Below are positions 21,438 through 33,519 of a stretch of DNA of 64,000 bases, in pieces. The stretch is from Paratinospora sagittata. Taxonomy: Eukaryota; Streptophyta; Magnoliopsida; Ranunculales; Menispermaceae. How positions within the stretch are numbered: position 1 is the stretch's first letter; every line of letters begins with the position of its first letter. The translations under genes and the position numbers were made by a program. Under the pieces are notes generated by a model. It worked only from the letters and a program-made list of their open reading frames with translations, did no database searches and was not told the origin of the DNA. The stretch lies in contig CM069608.1 in assembly GCA_035771175.1 (NCBI GenBank), forward strand, positions 29,388,019 through 29,452,018, read 5' to 3'.

Positions 21438-23007
21438 TGTTAGCCCAGATTATAGTCCAAGAGGGATCAATTGGACTTTACAAATTTTTGATTTTAAACC
21501 TTTCTAAAATTAAAATAAAGACAAGATAAAATAAAGTGCAAGAAAATAAATGATGAACAAGAAGATTTGTAGGAGTTTGATTTGCACAAGCCTACATCCC
21601 ACCACTTGATCTCCCCCCATCAAGATTTCTCCAAATCTACTAAAACCTGATCAAATTTACGAGTATGGATCAAACCGTTACAATCACCATTCTCCGTACC
21701 GAAAAACTTCTCCAAATTGACTAACAAGTCAATCAACAATACAACAATTGATAATACAATGAAAAAAAAAAAGTGTTCTTATCAACTCTCAAGAATGCTT
21801 ACAATGAAAATTGAATACCTTCCTAAATAAGATTCAATCAAAAGTGATGAAGAAGAAGTGCAAGCTGAAAGTATGGAAGGTTCCTTCGATCTTTGATTTG
21901 AAGATGATGAAAATGAAGTTTGACATCAAAGATGAACTTCTTAAAATCTCATAAATTTATAAATGAACTTTCTCTCAAAAGTAAAAGGTTCAAATACACA
22001 GGAGATTTCTCAAGAATGAAGTAAACTTGTAAAACGCTCAAGAGCTTTCTCTCAAAACAACAGGTCAAAAAAGAAATTCATAGAAATTTGATCTTTCAAG
22101 AATTGTAAAACTTTTCAAAAGATTCAAAGGTTGCAAAAGTATCAAGAGTTTTCAAAATTTTGCTCCAAATGAGCTAACTTAACATTTTAAACTTCTAGGG
22201 TTGAAAGAGGAATAAAATGGTCATTTTAGATATCACAATTTTGCTATCGTAAAGTAGGGCTAAAAGTGAAAATGCGCTCCACATGAAAAGAGCATAAAAT
22301 CATTATTTTGTCCAAAAAGCAGGAAACACGTTTCAATACATAGAAACGTGCTTCTGTTCAAAAACTCAATTCAGCCATAAACTTGTTTACTAGCTTTTGA
22401 GTGAAAAATCACTCATTCTGCCAAAACAGGAAACACGTTTCTCTTCAAGAAAACACGTTTCTCTTCAAGAAACACTTTTTACCTGCCAAAATGAAAAATT
22501 ACTTTTAGACAACAGGAACGTGTTTCTCCCAATGGGAGCGCATTTCTGATTCCACAGAACTTTGAAAACTTATTTTCTTAAAAAATTCGAAGTCTAAAAC
22601 ATGGTATCTTGAAAACTTAAGTTTAAATACATTTGAAAGAATTTGAAATTCAAACATGTGTTAAACCATTTTTAGACTTAAAGTCAAACTGCGTGACTTT
22701 TCTCAAAAATAGTTGACTTTAAAAACTTGTTAATTTAAAAACATTTTGTATGTATGCATGACTGTGGTTGACTTACTAGAAACTAGAAAAAATTCTACAG
22801 CACTAACAAGATCTATGCGAATTACATAGAAAAATGTCTTCAATCCTCTTTGCCTTTGATCGCCTTCATGCTTTGACTTTGATTTTAAAATTAACTTTAA
22901 GAATTGATTAAGTTAAACTAAAATAAGTTAGTCAAAGTGATTAGTCACAATGAGAATGTTGTTTGTAATCATCAAAATACACGAGGGTGAGAGTCATTAT
23001 ACCAATA
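21438..23007 (-). mobile_element. Solo LTR, minus strand, with GTTAA target duplication
   Basis: It starts TGTTAGCCC and ends ACCAATA on the plus strand and is flanked by GTTAA at 21,433-21,437 and 23,008-23,012. Its left edge shares TATAGTCCAAGAGGG with the LTR at 60,858 and, inverted, with the right end of the LTR at 11,695. Its right edge shares TTGTTTGTAATCATCAAAA with the right edge at 63,200. The terminal CA is mutated to TA. With no internal region, this is the product of recombination between two LTRs. Confidence 0.85.
22321..22548 (-). repeat. Dyad cluster AGGAAACACGTTTCT in the solo LTR
   Basis: Boxes at 22,321-22,334, 22,342-22,355, 22,428-22,442, 22,448-22,462, 22,514-22,527 and 22,534-22,547 have the form GAAAC-ACG-TTTC or GAACGTGTTTC. 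Two are part of a 20-bp direct repeat. The ACGT-type core is nearly self-complementary. Confidence 0.75.
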
Positions 23008-23012
23008 GTTAA

Positions 23013-24275
23013 AAGGTAAATTTATTGTTTTACCCTTTTTAACATTAAATATATTTTTAATCAAAATATAAGATGAATTGTTTAGGAGCAATTTTGAAAC
23101 ATTAGCAAAAATAATTTTACTACAAAACTTTAGAAGTATTATAACTATTAATAGTATAAAACCTATATATATACATAGATATAAAAGGTGATTTTAATGT
23201 TGGAGGGATAAAAGAATTTTTTAAAACAATATCTAACTTTTATTGACCATACTATTTTGACCTTTTCATTTTAAATGTTCATATTTTACCATTTTGGCTT
23301 CCACCTAGCATTTTATTTTTATTTCTATTCTTATTTTTATTTCTATTCTTATTTTTAATTAGAAAAAGACAAATTTACCATTTGGCTCTTATAAAAAGAT
23401 ATTTAGACCAAAAATTGCTTATAAAACTTTCAATAAAATCTTATTTAGATTAATAGATAGATAATGAAAGTCATTTTAAAACTTTTAAAAGTCATCTTGA
23501 ATTTAATTAGCGAAATATCCCTATTTCTTACTCTTATTCTTAAAGTTAAAAAGAAAAAGAAAACAGGTTTCAAATCAACAGTTGCTCTTTGGTCAATGGA
23601 CTAATTAAAGCAGAATCGCCAAAACTTTTAGACATTAATTAAATGTTTCATGGGTGATTAGTTTAAAAAGGAAAATAATATTCTAACTACAAAACTGTAA
23701 CTACTTATACACATAAGCATACTTTCTTATTCATTGTAGGTGTTTTTTATTATGTAAAAAATAATCTCATGAATATGAGGTTGTAATTACACTTCTAATT
23801 ATATTTTTTTTGGTAATTAAAACAATATTTTTCATTTTGGAAAGCTCGTCTTGCTTAAGCTATCTTTTTAAATATAATGTAAAAGACAGGCTTACTACCT
23901 CATGCATGCTCAAACGTTATGTAGAACACAAAGTTTAAGTTAGTATGTCATTTTTATTTTTAATAAAAATACAAAATATAACTATAAAATTCATTAATAT
24001 ACTTTGATCACTTATCTAATTTTTAACCTTATGTGTAGCGCAATTACATAAGCATAGCAACATATTAAATATTAAGTAAATCTATTAATTTAATAACTCT
24101 ATAGTATAATCAACATAAAAGTTATTTTTAGTAAAATAGCATAGCAAATAATAATTGTACTCACAATTTGCTCCCCATGAATAAGTTTTTAATATCACAA
24201 CTCAAAAACAATTGAGATTCTTAGACTTAAGGTCAACTGGAAGAAGGAGCACATATTGTTCAAATAAAAATTCTC
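23013..24275. other. A+T-rich intergenic sequence
   Basis: No coding frame is recognised. A tandem TTTTTATTTCTATTCTTA unit occurs twice at about 23,308-23,356. The rest is low-complexity A+T-rich DNA with scattered homopolymers. Confidence 0.5.
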
Positions 24276-24364
24276 TCACGGAATATAAGGGGTTGTGGTG
24301 ACAGTAGGAAGAGAAGCATGATCAAAAGAGCGATTCCAAGGCAAATCCGGATATATATTATCGT
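24276..24364 (-). pseudogene. Possible orphan terminal exon
   Basis: On the minus strand a CT-rich tract ending TGCAAG at 24,365 is followed by 29 codons that end in TGA (24,276-24,278). The peptide includes YPDLPWNRSFDHASLP and looks like a real protein C-terminus, rich in Pro, Trp and aromatic residues and low in Lys and Asn. The incoming phase would need two bases, so it cannot be an alternative last exon of the neighbouring PPR gene, whose last intron is in phase 0. No partner exon was found between here and 25,300. It may be a relic or chance. Confidence 0.25.
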
Positions 24365-24877
24365 CTTGCAGGAGATGAAAAAAGAAAAGATTTGATGTCA
24401 CAATAGCACTACATTTTTTATTAATTATTTTACCGATTTTTCTGCCCCGAATATGTATTCTCCAAGTTCAAAGTTCTGCAAAAATTTATAAATAACTTGA
24501 ACCCATAATCGAATCCCTTAACCTACCTCAGGGTCCGCTCCCGTGCCAGCATACCAATGGTTGGTTACAACAGCACTGCTTACAATCACAGCAAACAAAA
24601 TTTTTCTTTTTCTGAAAGTGACAGCATCTAATTCATATATATGAATCCATCTATATAAGAAGAAAAAAAAAACATGCTCACAAGTGTTGTCCCATTGGAC
24701 TATTGTATTAATCTAAATATTTTAAAAATGATTATGATGAGGGTAATCTCTGTACTACAAAATGTACCAAAAAAATAATACACCACTCCCCCTAAACACC
24801 TTTTCCACTAACATGTGATTCAACACAATCAAAATTGTTTAAGATTTATAGTTTGAATTGTAGAACTCTTTAATAAT
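24365..24877. other. Sequence without a recognised feature
   Basis: The stretch is mixed A+T rich, with a less biased segment at 24,440-24,570 (CAGGGTCCGCTCCCGTGCC) that could be a worn repeat. I could not identify it. Confidence 0.4.
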
Positions 24878-25295
24878 CATTTAGCATCACTCCTAAAACA
24901 AAAAACTCAACTTTGTGATCAACCAAAAGATTGAAAATGAAGCAACAACCAATACATTAAAAATTATTAAGGAATACAAAATCAAGCTAATCAACAAAAT
25001 TCTCCAGTGAAAAAAGCATAAATATTCACTTGGAAGGTTTTAGCTCTCTAGTTGCTCTTCTTCTTCTCATGATCATTTTAGCATCACTCCTAAAACAAAG
25101 CTATCAAATTGTGACAAAATGTATAGGGTTTAATGTATCAACCAATTAAAAAACTATCAATGAAGAAATCAACACCCAAAAATTAAAATTACCAAGGGAA
25201 TACAATATAAGCTAAATAACAAAATTTCCAATAAACAAAGGCATTTTTTATTCACTTGGGAAGGCTTTAGTTCCCCATGTGCTTTTCCTTGAGAT
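24878..25295. repeat. Diverged ~200-bp tandem duplication downstream of the PPR gene
   Basis: Both copies start ATCATTT(T)AGCATCACTCC, at 24,878 and 25,072. Both share GGAATACAA, AAGCTAA and TTCACTTGG-AAGG...TTTAG blocks in the same order and end before a CTT-rich stretch. Identity is moderate with many indels. The second copy would overlap the 3' untranslated region of the PPR gene. Confidence 0.65.
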
Positions 25296-25369
25296 AAAAG
25301 GCACCATCTTGAAATTTGCTTTTCTTCAATGCTGCTCTTCTTTTGCAGTATGTTTAATTGTTCCTAACT

Positions 25370-28300
25370 TCAGGTTGGAATGGGTTCTTTCATGGCTATT
25401 TCATCCAAATTAACCAATACCTTCAATCCCATGTTTGACAAATCATCGAGCATTAAAGGTATATCTCGCCTTAAAGAATTGCTCAATGCCTGCAAAACAC
25501 ACAATGGTGGAATCAAAAATTTGTACAATACTTTTTTATCAACATAAAAGAGCTGCAGAATCATCTGTGAGATGAAAGCGAAACCTTTCTGTCTTGCTCT
25601 TTTTGATGCTTTATGACTTCCAAAGGCCACTTGCTAACCAGTTTCTGCAGTTCTACAGCAACATCTGCCTTCTTTGTGTCTGGCAGATTCTGTTGCACGC
25701 ACAAAGATAATTATATATCTATCTCAAGTGACTAAGAAAGAGATGCTGGAGCAAAGCAAAGGGAGCTTCTAATACTCAAACTTGATAAATAAAACATTAC
25801 CAAAAAAAAAAAAACAGAGGTTAGTTTAAAGAAATTATTTATCATCAGCTCATCGTTAAAAAAATTTAGTCAACCACAAGGTCTAACATTTCTTTTAAGA
25901 AAGTGCAAAATAAACAACCTGGTGGAGGACATGAATGATGGCTGCTGCATTCTCAGGTTTACCTTCAAGGAGAAAACCCTGCAGAAAGAAGTAGCTTTAA
26001 TACTTAGAAAACATGATCTTGAACTTGGTGTTTCAACTTTCAACCTTCCCACCCAAATATAACATTTCACCATTTTTAAAGAAAAAAAAAATCCAAGGGA
26101 AGAAACAAGGAGGAAGTACATAAGAGCAGGATCTTTGGCAGGCAAATAAAATAATTTCAGACTCAAGGTATTTCTTTCTTCTAATTGAGAAATTATGGCT
26201 GAGAACATAAATTCATGAAAATATAAATTTAGGCTATCATCACAATTTGTTACATCAAAAGAGGAGTAACATGAAAGGTCATACTTGTTATCTTTATCAT
26301 GTGATTTATTTTATCCAGGATCAAAAAGCTTTAAAATATTGCTCAAGCCTCTATTCAGTTATTTGCCAACCAATCATTGTAAGAGATGACAAGTGAGAAC
26401 TGACGTACATAAGTGTTTTGGCTAAAAGCTATAATCTAAAATTACCAACAAGATGTGAATTAGGAGGGATTTGTTGACAAAATATGAACTGCAGACCGAA
26501 TCTTGTTATGCCTCAGAACATTCCATGAGATCACAGAAAGATATATTGGCTACACCAGAAAATTTAATCAGAATGAAATTTGAGAGGCAATATTATCACT
26601 TGAAAAGGAAATGTGTTCAGCATATATTGGATCCATGAGGGCCTGTTTGTTAATGCTACTTAACATCTACTTCTACTTTAAAATCAGTAGAGGTTAACGC
26701 TATAATATAATAAGCCAAGTTTTTTTGCTTATTCTTCTAGAGGTTATAACTCTACTTCAGAGGTAGAAAAAATAAAAGTATTTACCAAAAAAATAATTTC
26801 TTTTATTACCCTCTACTTTTTTAAGAGGATGAAAGTAAAGTTAACAAACACCACCCAAGATAAATTCAAATTGGCTATGAATTTCCTATAGATAATCTAT
26901 GATAATGCCATATCCACATGGAAGCTCATTAAGGGATTCTTGCAATTAAGAAAATATGCACAAATCTAGTGTTGCACAACAAGAGAAAGCATAGACTTAT
27001 GATGTTCCCTCTAGTAGCATGTCACATATGAACATGTAATATAAGTTATACAACAAACCTACTGTCACCAGAGTCCAGCCATGAAAAAATATAATATACT
27101 CAAAACATCTTGAGCACAAAATTTACGAACAAAACTTACAAAATTTTATGCAAATAAGAACCATAAGGCCATTAATAGCAACAAGAAAGAGGTCCAAAAT
27201 GAACCCAATACAATTCTGGAACTTGGCCTAGAATGCACAGGCCCATTTCAATCTGCATAGGAGAAGGAAAAATGCTTTAATTCTTTCTATTTCCAGCATT
27301 TTCACTTTTTTTATTATTTCTGGTTTTTTTTTATTGAATTTATTTACAATGAGGAAATAAGAAAATTTCTTGATAATAAGTTATTTCTAGTTTTACGTGT
27401 TTCTATATTTCAGGTTTTCAACAATGTCTACACTTAAAGGTTTTTTTTTTTTTTCATTAGTTCCATTTTGGAGTATAATTACAACGAAAAGGGTTCCTAC
27501 GTTTTTGGTTTAATCAAATATTAATAGATGCAGCTTTTAGCTAATGAGATCAATAAAGAATTAAGATTTTCCCCCCCTTAAAAGTAGCTTTATACATTTG
27601 TCTTGAGTGCAACTATCAAGGATTTATGGTGCAAATGCAATTCCAACAACACTAGGCACAAAGGAGGATATCTTTGCTCACTTCTGTTGAAGTTGTTACT
27701 CCCATAAACTTTATTATTTTTAAATTTCAAATATTCGTTATTCTTAAACATTCAAAAAAAAAAAAAAAACATAAGAAAAGAAAAGAAAGAAAAAGATCTA
27801 CCATGTCTTGCGTCAAAAAGTTTCAGAAGAATATCAAGTTTAGACTTGTTCAATTAAAATCTTGTTCACCAACCTCTGGTGGAGAGCAGGTAATAGCCAA
27901 AAGTAAGAAATTGGTGATACAAAACGCGGAATAAACTGATTTTTGTTATAAAAATAGTGAAACAGTAGATATCTAACTTGAGCATGTCATTTATTATGCC
28001 ACTTTCAGTAATACACACAAGGATAAATGGGCTCACTCCAAGGTTCAGATAAACCTAAAACAAAGATTACAAATCCCAAGTTTGGTAAGTTATAGAAGCA
28101 TGTGTTTGGGCAATGAATTACCTTAGCACATGAAAAACTGCTAGAAAGAGTGTGTTGCTTCGTCAAATCTGACCTCAGTTTTTCAATTTGCCATAGGGAC
28201 TCAACATCACCTGCACAAGTTGCAGCCTGTCATTCTTTGTGTATAGATTTTCTTTTCCTTCCATGAATATAGAATTTGCACAGAGAGGTGGTACAAGAAT

Positions 28301-31300
28301 ACTTGTCAGAATCATTTACTAGGTTGTTCACAATGGAAGAAACAATCACTAAGCAAAATAAACATTATGACCAAGGTGATACCAGAAATATAATAATAAA
28401 TCATTTATTTGCTCATCATGCGTAATGTGTACTTCGGCTTTTGTGATTCTTGAGTTGTTTTAATAGATCGCTTCTATAGTCCCGAGTCTTAAGCAAGCCC
28501 CGTCTCAATAGAAAACACACATGCCAACATATAAAAAGTGATTCAGGTAGCTCAGCTGATCCTGAATGATTGCAAAAAAAAAACTAACTGAACACACGCC
28601 AACTATTGTAAATTGGTAATTGGGGGCATTATAATAAAATGATTACAAAAGTAATTGAGATTCCTGTGTTTGAACCAGTTATTTAATTGCATTAACCAGC
28701 AATTTCAAGAGCATAAAAAAAAAGAAAAAAAATAGGAATTATGTAATTCATGCCCCCTAGTGACCAGGAGGTCACGGGTTTTAATCCGGTAATAACCTCT
28801 CTAATGTGGAGGTAAGGCTGCATACATTGTTCCTTCCCCATATCTCATACTTGTAAGAGCCTCGTACTGTGTGTGCACTTTTTTTTTCCCCAAAAAGAAG
28901 AAAAAAATAGGCTCAACAATGCCTGCTTAGGTCTCATTTCCACTTTTTTCTCTATTAGTCTACGAAGGGTCATATTTTTTTTCAAGGATAAGGGACACTG
29001 AGCAAGATGCCATTGTCAAGAGTTAAGGTCAATTTTCCACTTGCTTTGAGAAGCATATTTGGCCTTCATTTTATTAAAGTTTTTTCTAGTGAGAAGAAAC
29101 TATTCATTCTGCTCTAGATCTAAAATGACAAAAAGTAAAAGTGGTAGAAACCTATATCAGCAGCAAATTCCATCCAGGTACCAAATGTAGTCCGACGCAA
29201 TTTCACTCCAGCCATGATAAACTTCTTTGAATACTTTGATATCAACTCCCAATTCTTGGTATTGTGACAAATACTGCAATTTTTCAAGCCACTTATTAAA
29301 ATAAAATTCAGACTAACTACAAAACTGTCACTCTAGAAGCAAAACTAAACATCAGTTATAGCAGATGAGATGATGAAGGAAAGCTAGTGCAAAGTTCCCG
29401 ACAATCGAATACATTGATATTTTGAACATTTAAGTATCAGAGAGAATACCGTGCCTGATAACTTAAAGACTTGTCTGAATAAAATAAAGAGTCAAAGTTA
29501 CTTGTCCTCAAATTACTCACAATGGGAAGTTAGGAAAAAGTGGCACATGGATTTGATATAACCAATGCACAGATATTAACTATATTCTGTGAATCTTCAG
29601 CATCTCACATAGTATGGACTATGGATTGCAAAGTTGGTTAGCCCCATGGTTCAAAAATTTCCCGAAATTCTGCGAACTTCCACGAATTTTTTCCCTTTCT
29701 TTTACCATCGAAGTGCGAAGTGGATGTAAAATAAAAAATATAAAAATTCGTCGAAATAATTTGATAAACTTCGATAAAATTTCTCTTTATCAATTCAAAA
29801 ATGCAAAAAATCGACAAAGAATTCGATAAAATTCTACAAAATTTAATAAAATTCAATGAAATTTGACAGAGAAGTAAAAAAATATTATTTCATCAATAGA
29901 AAACAAAAAAATACAAATAATTATGTATCATTTTCAACTTCATCAACGAACATAGCAATACAAATTTTAATAAATAATTTAACAAGCTAACATATTATGT
30001 AGTTTATGTGATATGTTTTACCAAAAAGAAAAGAAAAGAAGCAAAAAAATAATTAAATAATTAAATAAAGTTAAAATAAGATAAAAACTTAAAAATAAAT
30101 TAAAAGGGTTCCCAAAGCCATCTTCTTTTAGTTAACTCTTTTAAAACAAGATTAAAAAATAATACATTTAGATAATAAACTAATAAATTAAGCATGGAGG
30201 AATTCAAACTAGCAAAGTATATGGTCGAGAAGCAAGCCATTACAAAATTAAATATTAAAACAAAGAAAAGGAATTAAGACCAAAAGCCATTATTTCAAAT
30301 TCATCAACCCGCTTAACAAGATTGATTTTGTTAGGTCACTTATTGATATTTTTATGTATTAAAAGTGTCTATTTATTTTAGTTTTAACTTATACTACAAT
30401 AAATCTAGATATTTAATGCATGTGCAAAAATTCTCAAAACTTCTCTAATTTAGCGAATTTTTACAAAAATTCTCCATGTCGAAATAAACTTCTACAAATT
30501 AATTCCAATTTTCAAGTGATCAAAGTCAAGTCGAAATCGAATTTTTGATCCTTGGTTAGCCCACACCATACTCAAGATTCATCAACATTAGCTCCCATGA
30601 AAAAATAGAGCATTCTTTATAATGCAAAGCTACATAGAAGGCTAGTCAAATCGAAGATAAAAAATTCAACTACGTCCTATATTTTGGTCACTTAAAAACC
30701 ATTATAAATTTGGCTTCAACATGGAGAATTTTCGTAAAAACTTGTCAAATTGGAGAACCTTAAAGAAATTATGTATAGATGCTAAAATATCCAGATCTAT
30801 TGCACTATACGATTAAAACAAAAACAAATACACTTTTAATACATAAAAGTATAATATAATGGTTTGGAATGGATGTGCACGCCGTTCATGATCTCCCACT
30901 TCCTTGCCACAATTTAGTATTCTAATCTAAAAGACCTCTAATGAAAAACCAAAAAAATATAAAATCTTGAAAGACAGTTTTGTCCCCGTGCATGGACATA
31001 TTCAATGGATGTTAATAAAAAAAAAAAGGTCGAAGAATGAGGCAAATTGTTGTAAAAGAACCCCCTTTTGCAGCAAAAGTAATTTGTACTAGGGTTAGGG
31101 AAGTGTGTCAACACTTAGACAAAAGCCAACAATTTTTTGAATTTTCTAATTGAAAATTCAATTTTTCCTGAATTTTTTATCAAATTTCAATCAAATTTTT
31201 GCATTTTCTGAGTGAAAAGAATTCAAGTTTTTCTGTAATTTTGTGGAGTTCTCTATTGAGTTTTTGCATTTTAAAAATTATCTTTGCTCTTTAATTCGCC

Positions 31301-33482
31301 AAGTCGGACATAAGCAAAATGCACCAATAATTTTGCTAATTTTGTCAATTTTCATGTGTTGGCCCAAATTTCCATACGAACTCAATGGAAAACACACCCC
31401 AGGCCAAGTTGGTGAGATTTGATATTTGATGTTGGCTTAAGTGTGTCGTACTGTGTATTGCCTAAATAAAATTGAGGCACACCTCAATTTTTGCAAGTGA
31501 GTTTCATAATACAACTAAAAATTATCAACTTCTAGTTTGGGCTTTTCCTAGCACATATTAAGCCATCTATAAAACATTTAGTTAATGCACAAACAATTGG
31601 ATTAGGAGCCGCCACCATATATATAGCTAGGGGTGGCAATATAGGTCAAGACACGATAACACGACTCGAAACCGATACGAAAGAAACGGGTTTGGGTTTT
31701 GCATAAACAGTTGCGGGTCAAAATAGGTTAAACCCGATTAAACAAGATTAAATTTCAGGTCAAAAGCAGGTCAACTTGCTAAACCTGAAATTGACCCGTT
31801 TAACACGATTATATTTTGTGTTAAGACTTATGTTATGTGTGAAAACTTTTTAATATTTTATGTATAATATTTTATTTGGTTTTTACTATATGGTTGTATA
31901 ATTATGATTTTAAATTTTTGATTTATATGTTAATTTAGATTTATATATGATAAATAGGTTAGAATGAACTTGTTTAAGCTTTAAGGGTTATAAACAGGTT
32001 AACCTGTTTAACCCCTTTATTAAACGTGTCGGGTTTAGGTTTACATATAATGACACGTTATTTAAACGTGTCGTATTTGGGTTTACAATATATTTCATTA
32101 TACACGATTACGACACGACTGATTACGACACGGCAACACGAATTGCCACCCCTATATATAGCCCATACGTATCCAATTTGTTGTGTTTTTCTAATGACTG
32201 AAATTAGCCATAGAATCAATAAATCATTAGAAATATGAGCTTCAAAGTCAGGCACATGCATTCAAAAAGTCAATATATGCCGGAGAGTGTTCGATAACAA
32301 GAAAAAGTATATTGATCAAAAACCACCCTCTTTTCCTAAAGTTTTCCTCCACGCTTTTCACGTGTAAGATGATGCAAAACAAATTATTTACAATTGAAAA
32401 ATGTTACAAATACCTGAAAACAATATCTGCTGTGCTTGGTTGAAGAGGCAAACAGTTTCTTTTGATCAGCTTCATAATTTCCACCATAAGTTTTGTGTCA
32501 TTGTGCTTTTTAGCATACAACTGCAGTCTCATTCCGACAAATATTTCATATAGTCATCAGTAGTGTATAAGAAATAGTTCAATCAATCCAACCCAAAATT
32601 ATCAGTTGCTTAAGATCAAAGATCAGTAACTACCAATAAATAATTAGAAGAACCAATACTTGGTGTCAGTCCATAAACATTATGCTCCCATAGCACCTTC
32701 TTTCCTACATACACAAAATCGTATCTTGGTCACTTTCTAAATATTTCTCTTTCCCAACCACAATTAGATAACATCAGAGCCAAGTGCATCGAAGGTCCAA
32801 ACTCATGAGTCAAAGGTTTTAGGCTTCACTAATATAGCGATTAGTGGTAAATGGATGTTAGAAACTAACAACAATAAAAAATGTCTTTAACAAAAACATC
32901 TCAACCATGTAGGAAAATTGACCACTTTGAAAAAACTTCTACTTTTAACAATAAGTCAAGACCATTTATATGAAAGTAAACTGAGAAGCAAATTGAATAG
33001 TTACAAACAATGGTAGTGACACATTCTACGAGGCAATATGGAAGCCCATTTACTCAAGATGGTGGAATTCTTGGCAAAACATTGGTTAAATGCCAATTGC
33101 CAACCAGCAAAGAATCCTAGTTCACATAAAAACTAAATTTACAGATACCTCGCGTAAGAAATTTATAAGGGGTAGAGCATCATTAGCTAAACTAGTCAAA
33201 AGACTAGGGTCGAAAAAAATTTCAAAACTGTTATAGATCCTGAAATCTGATAAAAGAAAACATTTTGGTTTTAATTTTCAAGACAAGGGTTGGAAGAGAA
33301 TTTTCCAAAATGTTGAACTATGATCAAGAAGCAGAACTAGACATAATTTACAAGATGCATGTTTGCATCTTAACCCAAATCAAGCACATCCTTCTTCCAT
33401 TGGTTCATAATTAGCATAAACAGTGAAGCAGCATTCACAATATAAGATACTGAGAGTCTATGTAATACCCCTGGTTTACACA

Positions 33483-33519
<37 letters not shown>

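Noticed and set aside
24276..24364. Orphan exon as an alternative last exon of the PPR gene
   Set aside because: The preceding PPR exon ends in phase 0 and this exon needs two leading bases, so joining would shift the frame.
24440..24570. Less A+T-rich block as a tRNA-derived SINE
   Set aside because: A GATTCGATTATGGGTTC string is visible on the minus strand, but there are no paired A/B boxes and no tail.
28540..28690. tRNA-like A and B boxes (GGTAGCTCAGCTG and GTGTTTGAACC)
   Set aside because: The boxes are over 100 bases apart and no cloverleaf can be drawn between them. It is not a tRNA gene and is too weak for a SINE call.
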